Assembly (NCBI GenBank): GCA_021414185.1
Contig: JAIOOZ010000258.1
Span: 1 to 6,466 of the forward strand
DNA: 6,466 bases
Direction: 5' to 3'
Source of the DNA: Betaproteobacteria bacterium
GTDB taxonomy: Bacteria > Pseudomonadota > Gammaproteobacteria > Burkholderiales > SG8-41
This document shows, in pieces, positions 1-6,391 of this stretch. The position numbers and the translations under genes are program-made. Each line of letters begins with the position of its first letter. Within the stretch, counting starts at the first letter, position 1. The notes under the pieces were generated by a model. That model was not told the origin of the DNA. It made no database searches and saw nothing but the letters and a program-made list of their open reading frames with translations.

Positions 1-714
1 CGGCACTTCGGGCAGATACGGCACGCGGTCCTTGCCCGAGGTGCCGAGGATTTTGACTTTGCCGCCTTTGATATAAGGCATCACGGTCGGCGGTGTCGTA
101 AATATCAACTGGACTTCGCCGGAGACCATCGCAGTCAACGCCGGCGCGCCGCCTTTGAACGGAACCGACACCATGTGCGTGTTGGTCAATATCTTGAAGA
201 GCTCAGCCGCCAGCGCCCCCGAACTGCTGGGCGTGGCGAGAGCAACGTTCAATTCGTTCGGCCTTGCTTTGGCGAGCGCGATCAGTTCCTGTACCGTGTT
301 GGCTTTCACCGACGCGTTGAGCGCGAGCAGCAAGGGCTGCGAGCCGGCCATAGTGACGGGCGCAAAGTCCTTATCGACGTTGTAAGGCACTTTGCGGTAA
401 ATGAACGGCACTATGGTGTGCGCAGCGTAGGTAAACAACAGCGTATATCCATCCGGCTGGGCGTGAGCGACGATTTCGTTGCCGAGGATGCCGCCCGCCC
501 CCGCGCGATTGTCAATCACGAACGCGCCGCCGAGCTGCTCACCCAGCTTGGTCATGACGATACGCGCGATGATGTCGGTGCCGCCGCCCGATGCAACGGG
601 CACGATGACTCTGACAGGTTTGTTCGGGTAGCCTGCCGCCGACTGCTGTGCGGACACTGATGCCGCGCACAATGACAAACCGGCGGCCAGAATGAAACGG
701 GGGCCCAATTGCAT
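1..714 (-). CDS. Bug/TctC family periplasmic solute-binding protein 2 (C-terminus off the window)
   Basis: The reading frame is open from ATG at 714 to the left edge, giving the first 238 residues of a protein expected to be about 320 long. It begins MQLGPRFILAAGLSLCAASV with a signal peptide probably cut after VSA (Ala22). Bug family features follow: YPNKPVRVIVP at 29-39, SGGGTD at 42-47, NRAGAGGILG at 69-78, QPDGYTLLF at 86-94, then VPFKGGAPAL and LPEVP at the edge. It aligns without gaps to the other Bug protein of this operon over residues 29-93, but the sequences differ widely, so this is not a recent duplication. The start is supported by AGAAGGAG 5 bases upstream, the best ribosome site in the window. 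It lies 35 bases after the carboxyltransferase and probably senses or binds a related carboxylate (inference). Confidence 0.94.
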   Translation of the reverse strand, partial: MQLGPRFILAAGLSLCAASVSAQQSAAGYPNKPVRVIVPVASGGGTDIIARIVMTKLGEQLGGAFVIDNRAGAGGILGNEIVAHAQPDGYTLLFTYAAHTIVPFIYRKVPYNVDKDFAPVTMAGSQPLLLALNASVKANTVQELIALAKARPNELNVALATPSSSGALAAELFKILTNTHMVSVPFKGGAPALTAMVSGEVQLIFTTPPTVMPYIKGGKVKILGTSGKDRVPYLPEVP

Positions 715-719
715 AATTA

Positions 720-727
720 CTCCTTCT
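720..727 (-). promoter_or_regulatory. Ribosome binding site of Bug protein 2
   Basis: AGAAGGAG on the minus strand ends 5 bases before the ATG at 714. It fixes the start of a gene that is otherwise open at the window edge. Together with the 35-base AT-richer spacer, it suggests independent and strong translation initiation, as expected for an abundant periplasmic protein. Confidence 0.85.
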
Positions 728-749
728 GACAAATAGTCCGGTAAATTAA

Positions 750-2297
750 TCAAGGCCGATAACCGAATGAAGGCGGCCCCGCCGCAATAGTGCCCGCGCA
801 CAATGACACGAATTCGCACAGCAGCCTGCGCGTATCGCGAGGGTCGATGATCTCGTCAAAGTTGTACGCTTCTGCCGTGCGAAACGGCGAGCACACGCGA
901 TCCAGTCTCTGCTCGATCTCCGCGAGTTTCGCAGCCGGGTCCGCCGCGCCGGCTATCTCCGAGCGGTACGAAGCTTCCAATCCGCCCGCGATAGGCATCG
1001 ATCCCCAATTCGCGGACGGCCATGCGTAACGCGTCGAATAGCGAGAATTATTGGCGTGCGCACCGCCGCCGATGCCGAAACATTTCCTGACTATCACCGC
1101 GCACCACGGCACCGTGGAACCGATAATGGCTGCAATCGCTTCCGCCCCATAACGCATGGTGCCCTTCTGCTCCGCATCCAGGCCAACCATAAAACCCGGC
1201 ACATCAACCAGGTGCACGACCGGCAGATGAAAAGTCTGCGCGAGATCGACGAAGCGGCGGATCTTGCGCGCGGCGTCGGCCGTCCATGCACCGCCATAAT
1301 GATAAGGATCACTCGCCAGCAACGCGACCGGCCAGCCGCCGAAGCGCGCGAAACCGGTCATTACCGGACGTCCCCAGCGGCGCCCCATTTCGAAGAACGT
1401 TCCCTGATCGACGACCGCTTCGACGATCTGCCGCATTTTGTAGACCTGACGCTCGTCGCGCGGAATGGCGTCGATCAGCCATTCGACTTTGCGCTGCGGA
1501 TCGTCGCCGGTATCGATGCGCGCCGGCAATTCGTGCACCGAGCGCGGCAGGTACGAGAGGAAACGCCGCGTGCGCAAAAATGCTGTGGCTTCGCTGTCGA
1601 CTTCGTCGTCTACAGTGCCGTTGCGGGTATGGATTTCACTGCCGCCCAGTTCGTTCTTTTCATATTGCGGACCGAGACGGTTGACCACCGGCGGACCGGC
1701 GATGAACATCTGCGAAGTGTCTTTCACCATCACGGAGTAATGGCTGGTCGCAACACGTGCCGCGCCGAACCCCGCGGTAGACCCCAGTGCGAGCCCGACC
1801 ACCGGCACCTGGCTCAGGTTCTCGATTGCCAGCCCCCAGCCGTAAAGCGCCGGGCATTTCGCGTAACCATCGACCTCGAGCGCACGCACTGAACCGCCGC
1901 CACCGGTGCCGTCGCACAGACGCACGATGGGCATGCGCAGATCGCGTGCCATCATTTCCGCGCGTACCAGTTTGTCGCGCAGGCCGCCTTCCGCAGAGCC
2001 GCCGCGCACTGTGAAGTCGTCGCCGGCGACCACCACCGGCTTTCCATCGAGCGTGCCGCGGCCCATCACGAGTTGCGCGGGCGTGAAGGCGGTGATATTG
2101 CCGGCTTCATCGTAGCTCGCCTTGCCGGCGATGCTGCCGACTTCGCGAAACGAACCGGGATCGAGCAGCGCGTCTATTCTTTCGCGCACCGTCAGCTTGC
2201 CGCCGTCCTTGTGGCGTTTGACGCGCTCGGCGCCGCCCAGCTCGCGCGCGAGTTGCTGGCGCCGCCGCAGTTCTTCGAGCTCTGCTTCCCAGCTCAT
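750..2297 (-). CDS. Acyl-CoA carboxyltransferase, beta-subunit type
   Basis: The 515-residue product belongs to the carboxyltransferase family of propionyl-CoA, methylcrotonyl-CoA and related biotin-dependent carboxylases, and matches their usual length. GGKLTVRERIDALLDPGSF at 32-50 is the classic N-terminal signature. The N-domain continues through VKDTSQMFIAGPPVV (191-205) to about 255; the C-domain has VDVPGFMVG (364-372), VRKCFGIGGGAHANN (403-417) and YAWPSANWGSMPIAGG (424-439). The first oxyanion-hole region, usually AGGA, reads AGFGAA (175-180). The enzyme would move a carboxyl group between biotin and an acyl-CoA. No biotin carboxylase or biotin carrier gene is seen, so partners must be encoded elsewhere, or it acts as a decarboxylase or transcarboxylase. 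The ATG at 2297 is chosen over an upstream in-frame start at 2402, whose extra residues look like frame-shifted Bug sequence. It begins 4 bases after the Bug stop, without a good ribosome site. Confidence 0.93.
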   Translation of the reverse strand: MSWEAELEELRRRQQLARELGGAERVKRHKDGGKLTVRERIDALLDPGSFREVGSIAGKASYDEAGNITAFTPAQLVMGRGTLDGKPVVVAGDDFTVRGGSAEGGLRDKLVRAEMMARDLRMPIVRLCDGTGGGGSVRALEVDGYAKCPALYGWGLAIENLSQVPVVGLALGSTAGFGAARVATSHYSVMVKDTSQMFIAGPPVVNRLGPQYEKNELGGSEIHTRNGTVDDEVDSEATAFLRTRRFLSYLPRSVHELPARIDTGDDPQRKVEWLIDAIPRDERQVYKMRQIVEAVVDQGTFFEMGRRWGRPVMTGFARFGGWPVALLASDPYHYGGAWTADAARKIRRFVDLAQTFHLPVVHLVDVPGFMVGLDAEQKGTMRYGAEAIAAIIGSTVPWCAVIVRKCFGIGGGAHANNSRYSTRYAWPSANWGSMPIAGGLEASYRSEIAGAADPAAKLAEIEQRLDRVCSPFRTAEAYNFDEIIDPRDTRRLLCEFVSLCAGTIAAGPPSFGYRP

Positions 2298-2301
2298 GCT
2301 G

Positions 2302-3276
2302 TCACTCTGGCTTGATCCCGGCTGCTTTGATGACCTTGGCCCATTTCGGCAGTTCGCTGCGCACCAGCTCGCCGAGTTCCTGCGGTGTGCTGGGTGTTGC
2401 ATCCAGTCCCTGCGCTTCCATCACCGTCCTGGTGTCGGCATTCGCCAGCCCCTGCCGCACGAGCTGATTGAGCCTGGTGACGATAGCGGCCGGCGTGCCG
2501 GCGGGCGCGAACAGCGCATTCCATGCGCTGATCTCATAACCCGGCACGCCGGATTCGGCGATGGTCGGGGCCTCAGGCACAAAAGCCGAGCGTTTCCCTC
2601 CCGTCACGCCGAGCAAGACCAGTTTTTTGGTTTGCACGTGCGGCAATACGGACGTGCTGCCGAACATCAACGCAACCTGTCCGCCGACCAGATCGATGAT
2701 CGATGGACCGCTGCCTTTATAAGGAACATGAATCATCTTCACCCCGGTCATGAACTTGAACAGTTCGCCGGCAAGGTGGGTCCCGCTGCCTATGCCGACC
2801 GACGCATAAGTGAGTTGATCGGGCTTGGCCTTGGCCAGCGCAATGAGTTGCTGCACCGAACGCGCCTGCGTCGACGGATGCACCACCAGAAAAAACATAT
2901 ACGAGGAAATCTTCGAGATGGGCTCGAAATCCTTGATCGGGTCATAAGGGACCTGCTTTTGCAGACTCGGGTTGATGGTGATACTGCTTTGCACAGCCAG
3001 CAGCGTATAGCCATCGGCAGGCGCCTTGGCGACGATTTCCACGCCAAGGTTGCCGCCCGCCCCCGGCCGGTTGTCTACATACACGGACTGCCCGAGTTCG
3101 AGCGTCATCGTACGCGCGAGCGCCCGCGATACCAGGTCGAGCGAACCACCGGGACTGAAGGGATTGACCATGCGCACAGGCTTGCCCGGATAGGCCTGCG
3201 CGCACGCCTCGCCTCCAACTGACGGCGTGATAACCAGGCACGCCAACCCCGCGACACATACCGTTTTCAAATTCAT
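2302..3276 (-). CDS. Bug/TctC family periplasmic solute-binding protein 1
   Basis: The 324-residue product has the usual length of Bug (Bordetella uptake gene) proteins, the extracytoplasmic receptors of tripartite tricarboxylate transporters. An N-terminal signal peptide with a hydrophobic core at residues 6-20 likely ends at ACAQA, before YPGKPVRMV (cut after Ala28). Family hallmarks follow: FSPGGSLD at 40-47, the ligand-loop region NRPGAGGNLG at 69-78, ADGYTLL at 87-93, and later HVPYKG and the APTIAESGVPGYE segment. These proteins bind small carboxylates or related polar compounds between two lobes. The ATG at 3276 has GGAGGAG 6 bases upstream, which favours it over the in-frame ATG at 3291. 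It lies between the ligase (33 bases away) and the carboxyltransferase (4 bases), suggesting that its ligand is the pathway substrate (inference). No TctA/TctB membrane genes are in the window. Confidence 0.95.
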   Translation of the reverse strand: MNLKTVCVAGLACLVITPSVGGEACAQAYPGKPVRMVNPFSPGGSLDLVSRALARTMTLELGQSVYVDNRPGAGGNLGVEIVAKAPADGYTLLAVQSSITINPSLQKQVPYDPIKDFEPISKISSYMFFLVVHPSTQARSVQQLIALAKAKPDQLTYASVGIGSGTHLAGELFKFMTGVKMIHVPYKGSGPSIIDLVGGQVALMFGSTSVLPHVQTKKLVLLGVTGGKRSAFVPEAPTIAESGVPGYEISAWNALFAPAGTPAAIVTRLNQLVRQGLANADTRTVMEAQGLDATPSTPQELGELVRSELPKWAKVIKAAGIKPE

Positions 3277-3282
3277 CTGCAG

Positions 3283-3289
3283 CTCCTCC
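3283..3289 (-). promoter_or_regulatory. Ribosome binding site of Bug protein 1
   Basis: GGAGGAG on the minus strand lies 6 bases before the ATG at 3276. It decides for this start over the in-frame ATG at 3291, which lies upstream of the site and would place it inside the coding region. Confidence 0.85.
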
Positions 3290-3309
3290 AACCTGTATCG
3301 CTATGTTGC

Positions 3310-5478
3310 TTATTTACTTTTGACGATCAACGCATCGACGACACGCGCGCCTTTACCGTTCGGCATGACGACCAGCGGATTGATGTCCACTTCGGCAATC
3401 TCTTTTCTGAAATCGTGCGCGAACCACGACAGCCTGACGATCAGGTCGCACAGGCTTTCGATATCGCGCGGCGGCATGCCGCGCACACCTTCGAGCACCT
3501 TGTAACCGCGCAATTCATTGACCATCGCGCGCGCGTCGGCGGGCGTTACCGGCGCCACGCGATAACTTACGTCGCGCAGCACCTCGATATGTATACCGCC
3601 CAGTCCCGCTGCCACGACCGGACCAAACACAGGATCGCTGATGATGCCCAGCATCATTTCAACGCCCGGCGGCACCATTTCCTGCACCAGCACACCGTTG
3701 ATGCGCGCGTCCGGCGCGTGACGCCGGGCCGCTTCCATAACCTCCACGTATCCACGGTCCACTGCATCGTCGCCCTGCAGGCCCAGCCTGACCGCACCGG
3801 CGTCGGTCTTGTGCGGAATGTCGGCCGAATCGATTTTGAGCGCCACCTTGCCGGCAAATTCCCGCGCATGGGCGACCGCTTCTGCAGGCGTGCTGGCGAG
3901 CCGTTCGCGCGTGACCGGAAATCCATATTCCGCGAGAACGAGTTTCGATTCACGCTCCGTCAGCGTTCCGTTGTGCCCGCCCAGTTTGTCGCGCGCTGCC
4001 TGCACGGAAATGCCGGCCGGCCGCTGCGGCACATCCGTCTTTTGCTGATATGCAGCGACGCGCCGTCCGAAATCCATCGCCGCGCGCAGCGAACGCAGAC
4101 ATGGCAGTGCATCTCTATAGACCGGCACACCTGCCGCAACCAGATCTTCCGCCGTGGGCGCCGCATCATCGGTACATGCGCCGACCCAGATCATGGCCGC
4201 GGGCTTCGGGCAGTCGAGCACGAACTGCACGCCGCTTTCGATCTGCTTGCGGGTCACGAACGCGAAAATCGGTGCGACCGCATCAATGTTCGGGTCACCC
4301 GCTATCGTAGCGAGCGCGCGGCTGAACATCGCAGGCTCCCCAGTGGCGAGCGACGTAAGATCGCTGGGATTCAGTATCTTGCTGCCGTAACCGGGCAGCA
4401 TGCTGGTAAGCACCTCTTGGGTTTCTGTCGAGTATTCAGCCCACTCTATTCCCTGATCGGCGCCCATGTCGGCGAGATGCACAATGTTGCCGCCGGTAGC
4501 AGCAACCGATGCGGCACGGCGACCCTTGGGCCAACGGCGTTTACGCATAAGGATCGCTGTCTCGTAAAGCTCGTTGCAGGTGTTCACGCCTATCATGCCG
4601 TACTGCTTGAACGCGGCCTGATAGATATCATCGACGCCGGCGATGGCGCCGGTGTGCGAAGCCGCCGCACGGCCGCCCGCTTCGGTGCGTCCCAATTTCA
4701 ATACGACTATCGGCTTTTCGCGCTCCAGAGCCTCCAGCGCCACCGCTTGCAGCTTGGCGCCGTCCTTGAAGCCTTCGATTGCCATCAGGATGATGTCAGT
4801 GGTGTCGGACCGCAGCATGAAACGCGCGAAGTCGAGCGTGTCGAGGTCCGCTTCATTGCCACAGCTCGCTTCGTAGCTCACGCCCAACCCTGCCATTTGC
4901 GCCCGCCACATCACGGTGATCTGGCCGAGCCCGCCGCTGTGGCTGATAACGCCGACATTGCCCGCCTTGCCTTTGGCGCGGCCGATGGCGCCGGTGGACG
5001 TCATCGCAAAGCTGTCGACGAAGTTGATCACGCCGTTGCAGTTAGGCCCCATGATGCGCATGCCGGACGAGCGCGCAAACGCGATCAACCGTGCCTGGCG
5101 TTCGCGTCCTTCGGGCGTGGCGGTCTCCGCGAATCCCGCGGTATATACAGTGGCGAAAGGCACGCCGAGCGCCGCACAGTCCGCCAAAATGTCGAACACG
5201 CGTTCGGTGGCGACGATGATGCCGACGTGGTCGGGCGTCTCGGGGAGATCCTTGACGCTGGGATAACACGCCAGTCCGTAGATTTCCTTCAGGCGCGGGT
5301 TGACCGGAAAGATTTTTCCCTTGTAGCCGAAATTGAGCATGGCGCGAAACACGCGCCCGCCGAAGTTCGAGGGGTGGTCGGTGGCGCCGACCAGCGCGAC
5401 CGAGCGCGGCGCGAACAAACCGCAGAGATCGGTGTTCAGCGCGGCCGGCGCGAGATTATCCATTACGCTGCCCGGCAT
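3310..5478 (-). CDS. Acyl-CoA synthetase (NDP-forming), fused alpha-beta type
   Basis: The 722-residue product is a fused-subunit acetate--CoA ligase (ADP-forming) type enzyme, related to succinyl-CoA synthetase. It would convert an organic acid, ATP and CoA to acyl-CoA, ADP and phosphate in the cytoplasm. Domains in order: CoA-binding Rossmann domain at about 20-150 (PRSVALVGATD near 25-35, MGPNCNG near 143-149); succinyl-CoA-synthetase-like flavodoxin domains at about 170-460; ATP-grasp domain at about 495-722 (LKIDSADIPHKTDAGAV near 547-563, DINPLVV near 698-704). The motif AAASHTGAIAG holds His275, the expected phosphohistidine. ISHSGGLG (178-185) matches the active-site S-x-SG turn. Length fits fused family members. 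The start is uncertain: ATG at 5478 lies 7 bases after the preceding stop, TTG at 5481 and ATG at 5463 are alternatives, and none has a good ribosome site, so translational coupling is likely. The acid substrate cannot be told. Confidence 0.93.
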   Translation of the reverse strand: MPGSVMDNLAPAALNTDLCGLFAPRSVALVGATDHPSNFGGRVFRAMLNFGYKGKIFPVNPRLKEIYGLACYPSVKDLPETPDHVGIIVATERVFDILADCAALGVPFATVYTAGFAETATPEGRERQARLIAFARSSGMRIMGPNCNGVINFVDSFAMTSTGAIGRAKGKAGNVGVISHSGGLGQITVMWRAQMAGLGVSYEASCGNEADLDTLDFARFMLRSDTTDIILMAIEGFKDGAKLQAVALEALEREKPIVVLKLGRTEAGGRAAASHTGAIAGVDDIYQAAFKQYGMIGVNTCNELYETAILMRKRRWPKGRRAASVAATGGNIVHLADMGADQGIEWAEYSTETQEVLTSMLPGYGSKILNPSDLTSLATGEPAMFSRALATIAGDPNIDAVAPIFAFVTRKQIESGVQFVLDCPKPAAMIWVGACTDDAAPTAEDLVAAGVPVYRDALPCLRSLRAAMDFGRRVAAYQQKTDVPQRPAGISVQAARDKLGGHNGTLTERESKLVLAEYGFPVTRERLASTPAEAVAHAREFAGKVALKIDSADIPHKTDAGAVRLGLQGDDAVDRGYVEVMEAARRHAPDARINGVLVQEMVPPGVEMMLGIISDPVFGPVVAAGLGGIHIEVLRDVSYRVAPVTPADARAMVNELRGYKVLEGVRGMPPRDIESLCDLIVRLSWFAHDFRKEIAEVDINPLVVMPNGKGARVVDALIVKSK

Positions 5479-5485
5479 CAAAGAC

Positions 5486-5902
5486 TCACGCCGCCAGCCC
5501 GCTCGCCGTCCCGACCATGGTCTTGACGCCTTCCTGGCTCACGCACCAGAACTCAACGGTAACGCGCGTGTGATCGCCCTCGGCTTCCATGCTCTTCACC
5601 GCTCCGTGCATGGTCAGAGTATCGCCGGCGAGCACGGGCTTGATGAAGGAAGCGCTGATCCTGCCGCCTTTCACGAACCCCATGCCGAGGAAATCCACCA
5701 TCATCTGCGAAACATAGGCGGTCGACATCAGCCCCTGCGCGAGCGGCGCAGCGAAACCTTTCTGCTTTGCCCACTCGGCATCGGTGTGGATCGACTTCGG
5801 ACGCACGCCCGAGTAGCAATCAATCTGACGCTGCAGGATGTTCTTCACCTGCGGCGGCAATTCTGCGCCGACCTTTATGGAAGCCGCTGCTTTAAGCTTC
5901 AT
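5486..5902 (-). CDS. MaoC-like hotdog dehydratase protein 2 (His kept, Asp missing)
   Basis: The 138-residue product is a second single-domain MaoC-like hotdog protein. Its signature region, residues 30-59, reads YSGVRPKSIHTD, then GFAAPLAQGLM, matching the family pattern SGDxNPIHxD...GF..PIAHGML. His39 sits at the catalytic His position and Asp41 follows as usual. The catalytic Asp is missing: Arg34 or Val33 occupies that place, depending on where a one-residue insertion is set. The segment ASFIKPVLAGDTL (84-96) is the usual beta-strand and turn of the fold. The ATG at 5902 overlaps the end of the preceding gene by 11 bases and has an AAGGGAG site 6 bases upstream, inside that gene. The overlap and matching size suggest that the two proteins are made together and pair (inference), as with known two-subunit MaoC enzymes such as HadAB or ChsH1-ChsH2. 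Confidence 0.9.
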   Translation of the reverse strand: MKLKAAASIKVGAELPPQVKNILQRQIDCYSGVRPKSIHTDAEWAKQKGFAAPLAQGLMSTAYVSQMMVDFLGMGFVKGGRISASFIKPVLAGDTLTMHGAVKSMEAEGDHTRVTVEFWCVSQEGVKTMVGTASGLAA

Positions 5903-6332
5903 GGCGCTCTCCCTTGAATATCATCTGGGTGAACTGGCCGCGCACCAGCTCGGCGCCGGATTCTTCGTCTTTGGTAGTGAACCCGGTCACCATGTAATAG
6001 CGGCCGCGTTTCTCGAACTTGTCGAGGACTTTGCCGTAGCTGCGCACGCGCATGCCGGCGCGTAGCGGCTCGATGAATTCAAACTGGATCTTGGCGTGCA
6101 AACCCGCCGGAATGATGTAGCGGCTGTGGCGCATCATCAGCGCCTGGTTGCCGAGCATCACCGGATGCGCGATGGGCCCGCCGAAAGGCGAATCTTCAAA
6201 ATACCACGGGTTGTGATCGTCGACCGCATAGGCAAACGTTTCGACGTCTTCCGGTTTGATCAGAAAATCATCTGACTTGAACTCCTCGCCGACCTGTATC
6301 ACGTCGTACGAAATTGTTTTGAATTCAACCAT
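5892..6332 (-). CDS. MaoC-like hotdog dehydratase protein 1 (Asp kept, His replaced by Tyr)
   Basis: The 146-residue product has a single hotdog domain of the MaoC / FAS1-type dehydratase kind, a family that hydrates or dehydrates enoyl/3-hydroxyacyl-CoA in the cytoplasm. The signature region is at residues 33-60: AYAVDDHNPWYF, then PFGGPIAHPVML. Set against the R-hydratase motif D-x-N-P-[LIV]-H, Asp39, Asn41 and Pro42 are kept, but the catalytic His position is Tyr44. The pattern resembles the often non-catalytic N-terminal half of double-hotdog hydratases. The ATG at 6332 was chosen because an AGGAGG ribosome site lies 8 bases upstream; an in-frame extension to 6395 would start at TTG, overlap the SDR stop and leave that site inside the gene. 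The last 11 bases overlap the second MaoC-like gene, suggesting coupled translation and a heteromeric complex (inference). The family call is firm, the function less so. Confidence 0.9.
   Translation of the reverse strand: MVEFKTISYDVIQVGEEFKSDDFLIKPEDVETFAYAVDDHNPWYFEDSPFGGPIAHPVMLGNQALMMRHSRYIIPAGLHAKIQFEFIEPLRAGMRVRSYGKVLDKFEKRGRYYMVTGFTTKDEESGAELVRGQFTQMIFKGERHEA
5909..5915 (-). promoter_or_regulatory. Ribosome binding site of MaoC-like protein 2, inside the preceding gene
   Basis: AAGGGAG on the minus strand lies 6 bases before the ATG at 5902 and is embedded in the last codons of MaoC-like protein 1. With the 11-base gene overlap this is a typical arrangement for translational coupling of two subunits. 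Confidence 0.75.
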
Positions 6333-6340
6333 CCTCGCCG

Positions 6341-6346
6341 CCTCCT
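6341..6346 (-). promoter_or_regulatory. Ribosome binding site of MaoC-like protein 1
   Basis: A perfect AGGAGG on the minus strand lies 8 bases before the ATG at 6332. It excludes the longer in-frame reading that would begin with TTG at 6395 within the end of the SDR gene. Confidence 0.87.
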
Positions 6347-6391
6347 GAATACTGTGAAACTTCTTTATCTGTCTTTCAATCCGGCGGACTA

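Noticed and set aside
175..660. A 161-codon plus-strand open frame near the left end
   Set aside because: The minus strand here encodes a Bug protein with signal peptide, ribosome site and family motifs over the whole stretch; the plus-strand product has none.
1056..1892. A 278-codon plus-strand open frame within the carboxyltransferase
   Set aside because: It is fully antisense to conserved catalytic regions of the carboxyltransferase and resembles no family.
2298..2402. Possible 35-residue N-terminal extension of the carboxyltransferase
   Set aside because: The extension overlaps the 3' end of the Bug gene in another frame, its residues do not look like the family, and the N-terminal signature of the family sits at normal distance from the ATG at 2297.
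2122..3222. A 366-codon open frame on the plus strand, antisense to Bug protein 1 and the start of the carboxyltransferase
   Set aside because: It crosses two real genes on the other strand, shows no domain or family motif, and has the same Arg/His-rich composition as other antisense shadows.
3415..5526. A 703-codon open frame on the plus strand, antisense to the acyl-CoA synthetase
   Set aside because: The opposite strand encodes a clear, full-length enzyme with all family motifs. The antisense product is rich in Arg, His and Ala without any recognisable domain, as expected when GC-biased codons suppress stops in the complementary frame.
6333..6391. Possible promoter or terminator in the 59-base gap between the SDR and MaoC-like gene 1
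   Set aside because: No GC-rich hairpin with a T-run and no convincing -35/-10 pair could be seen; only the ribosome site is supported.
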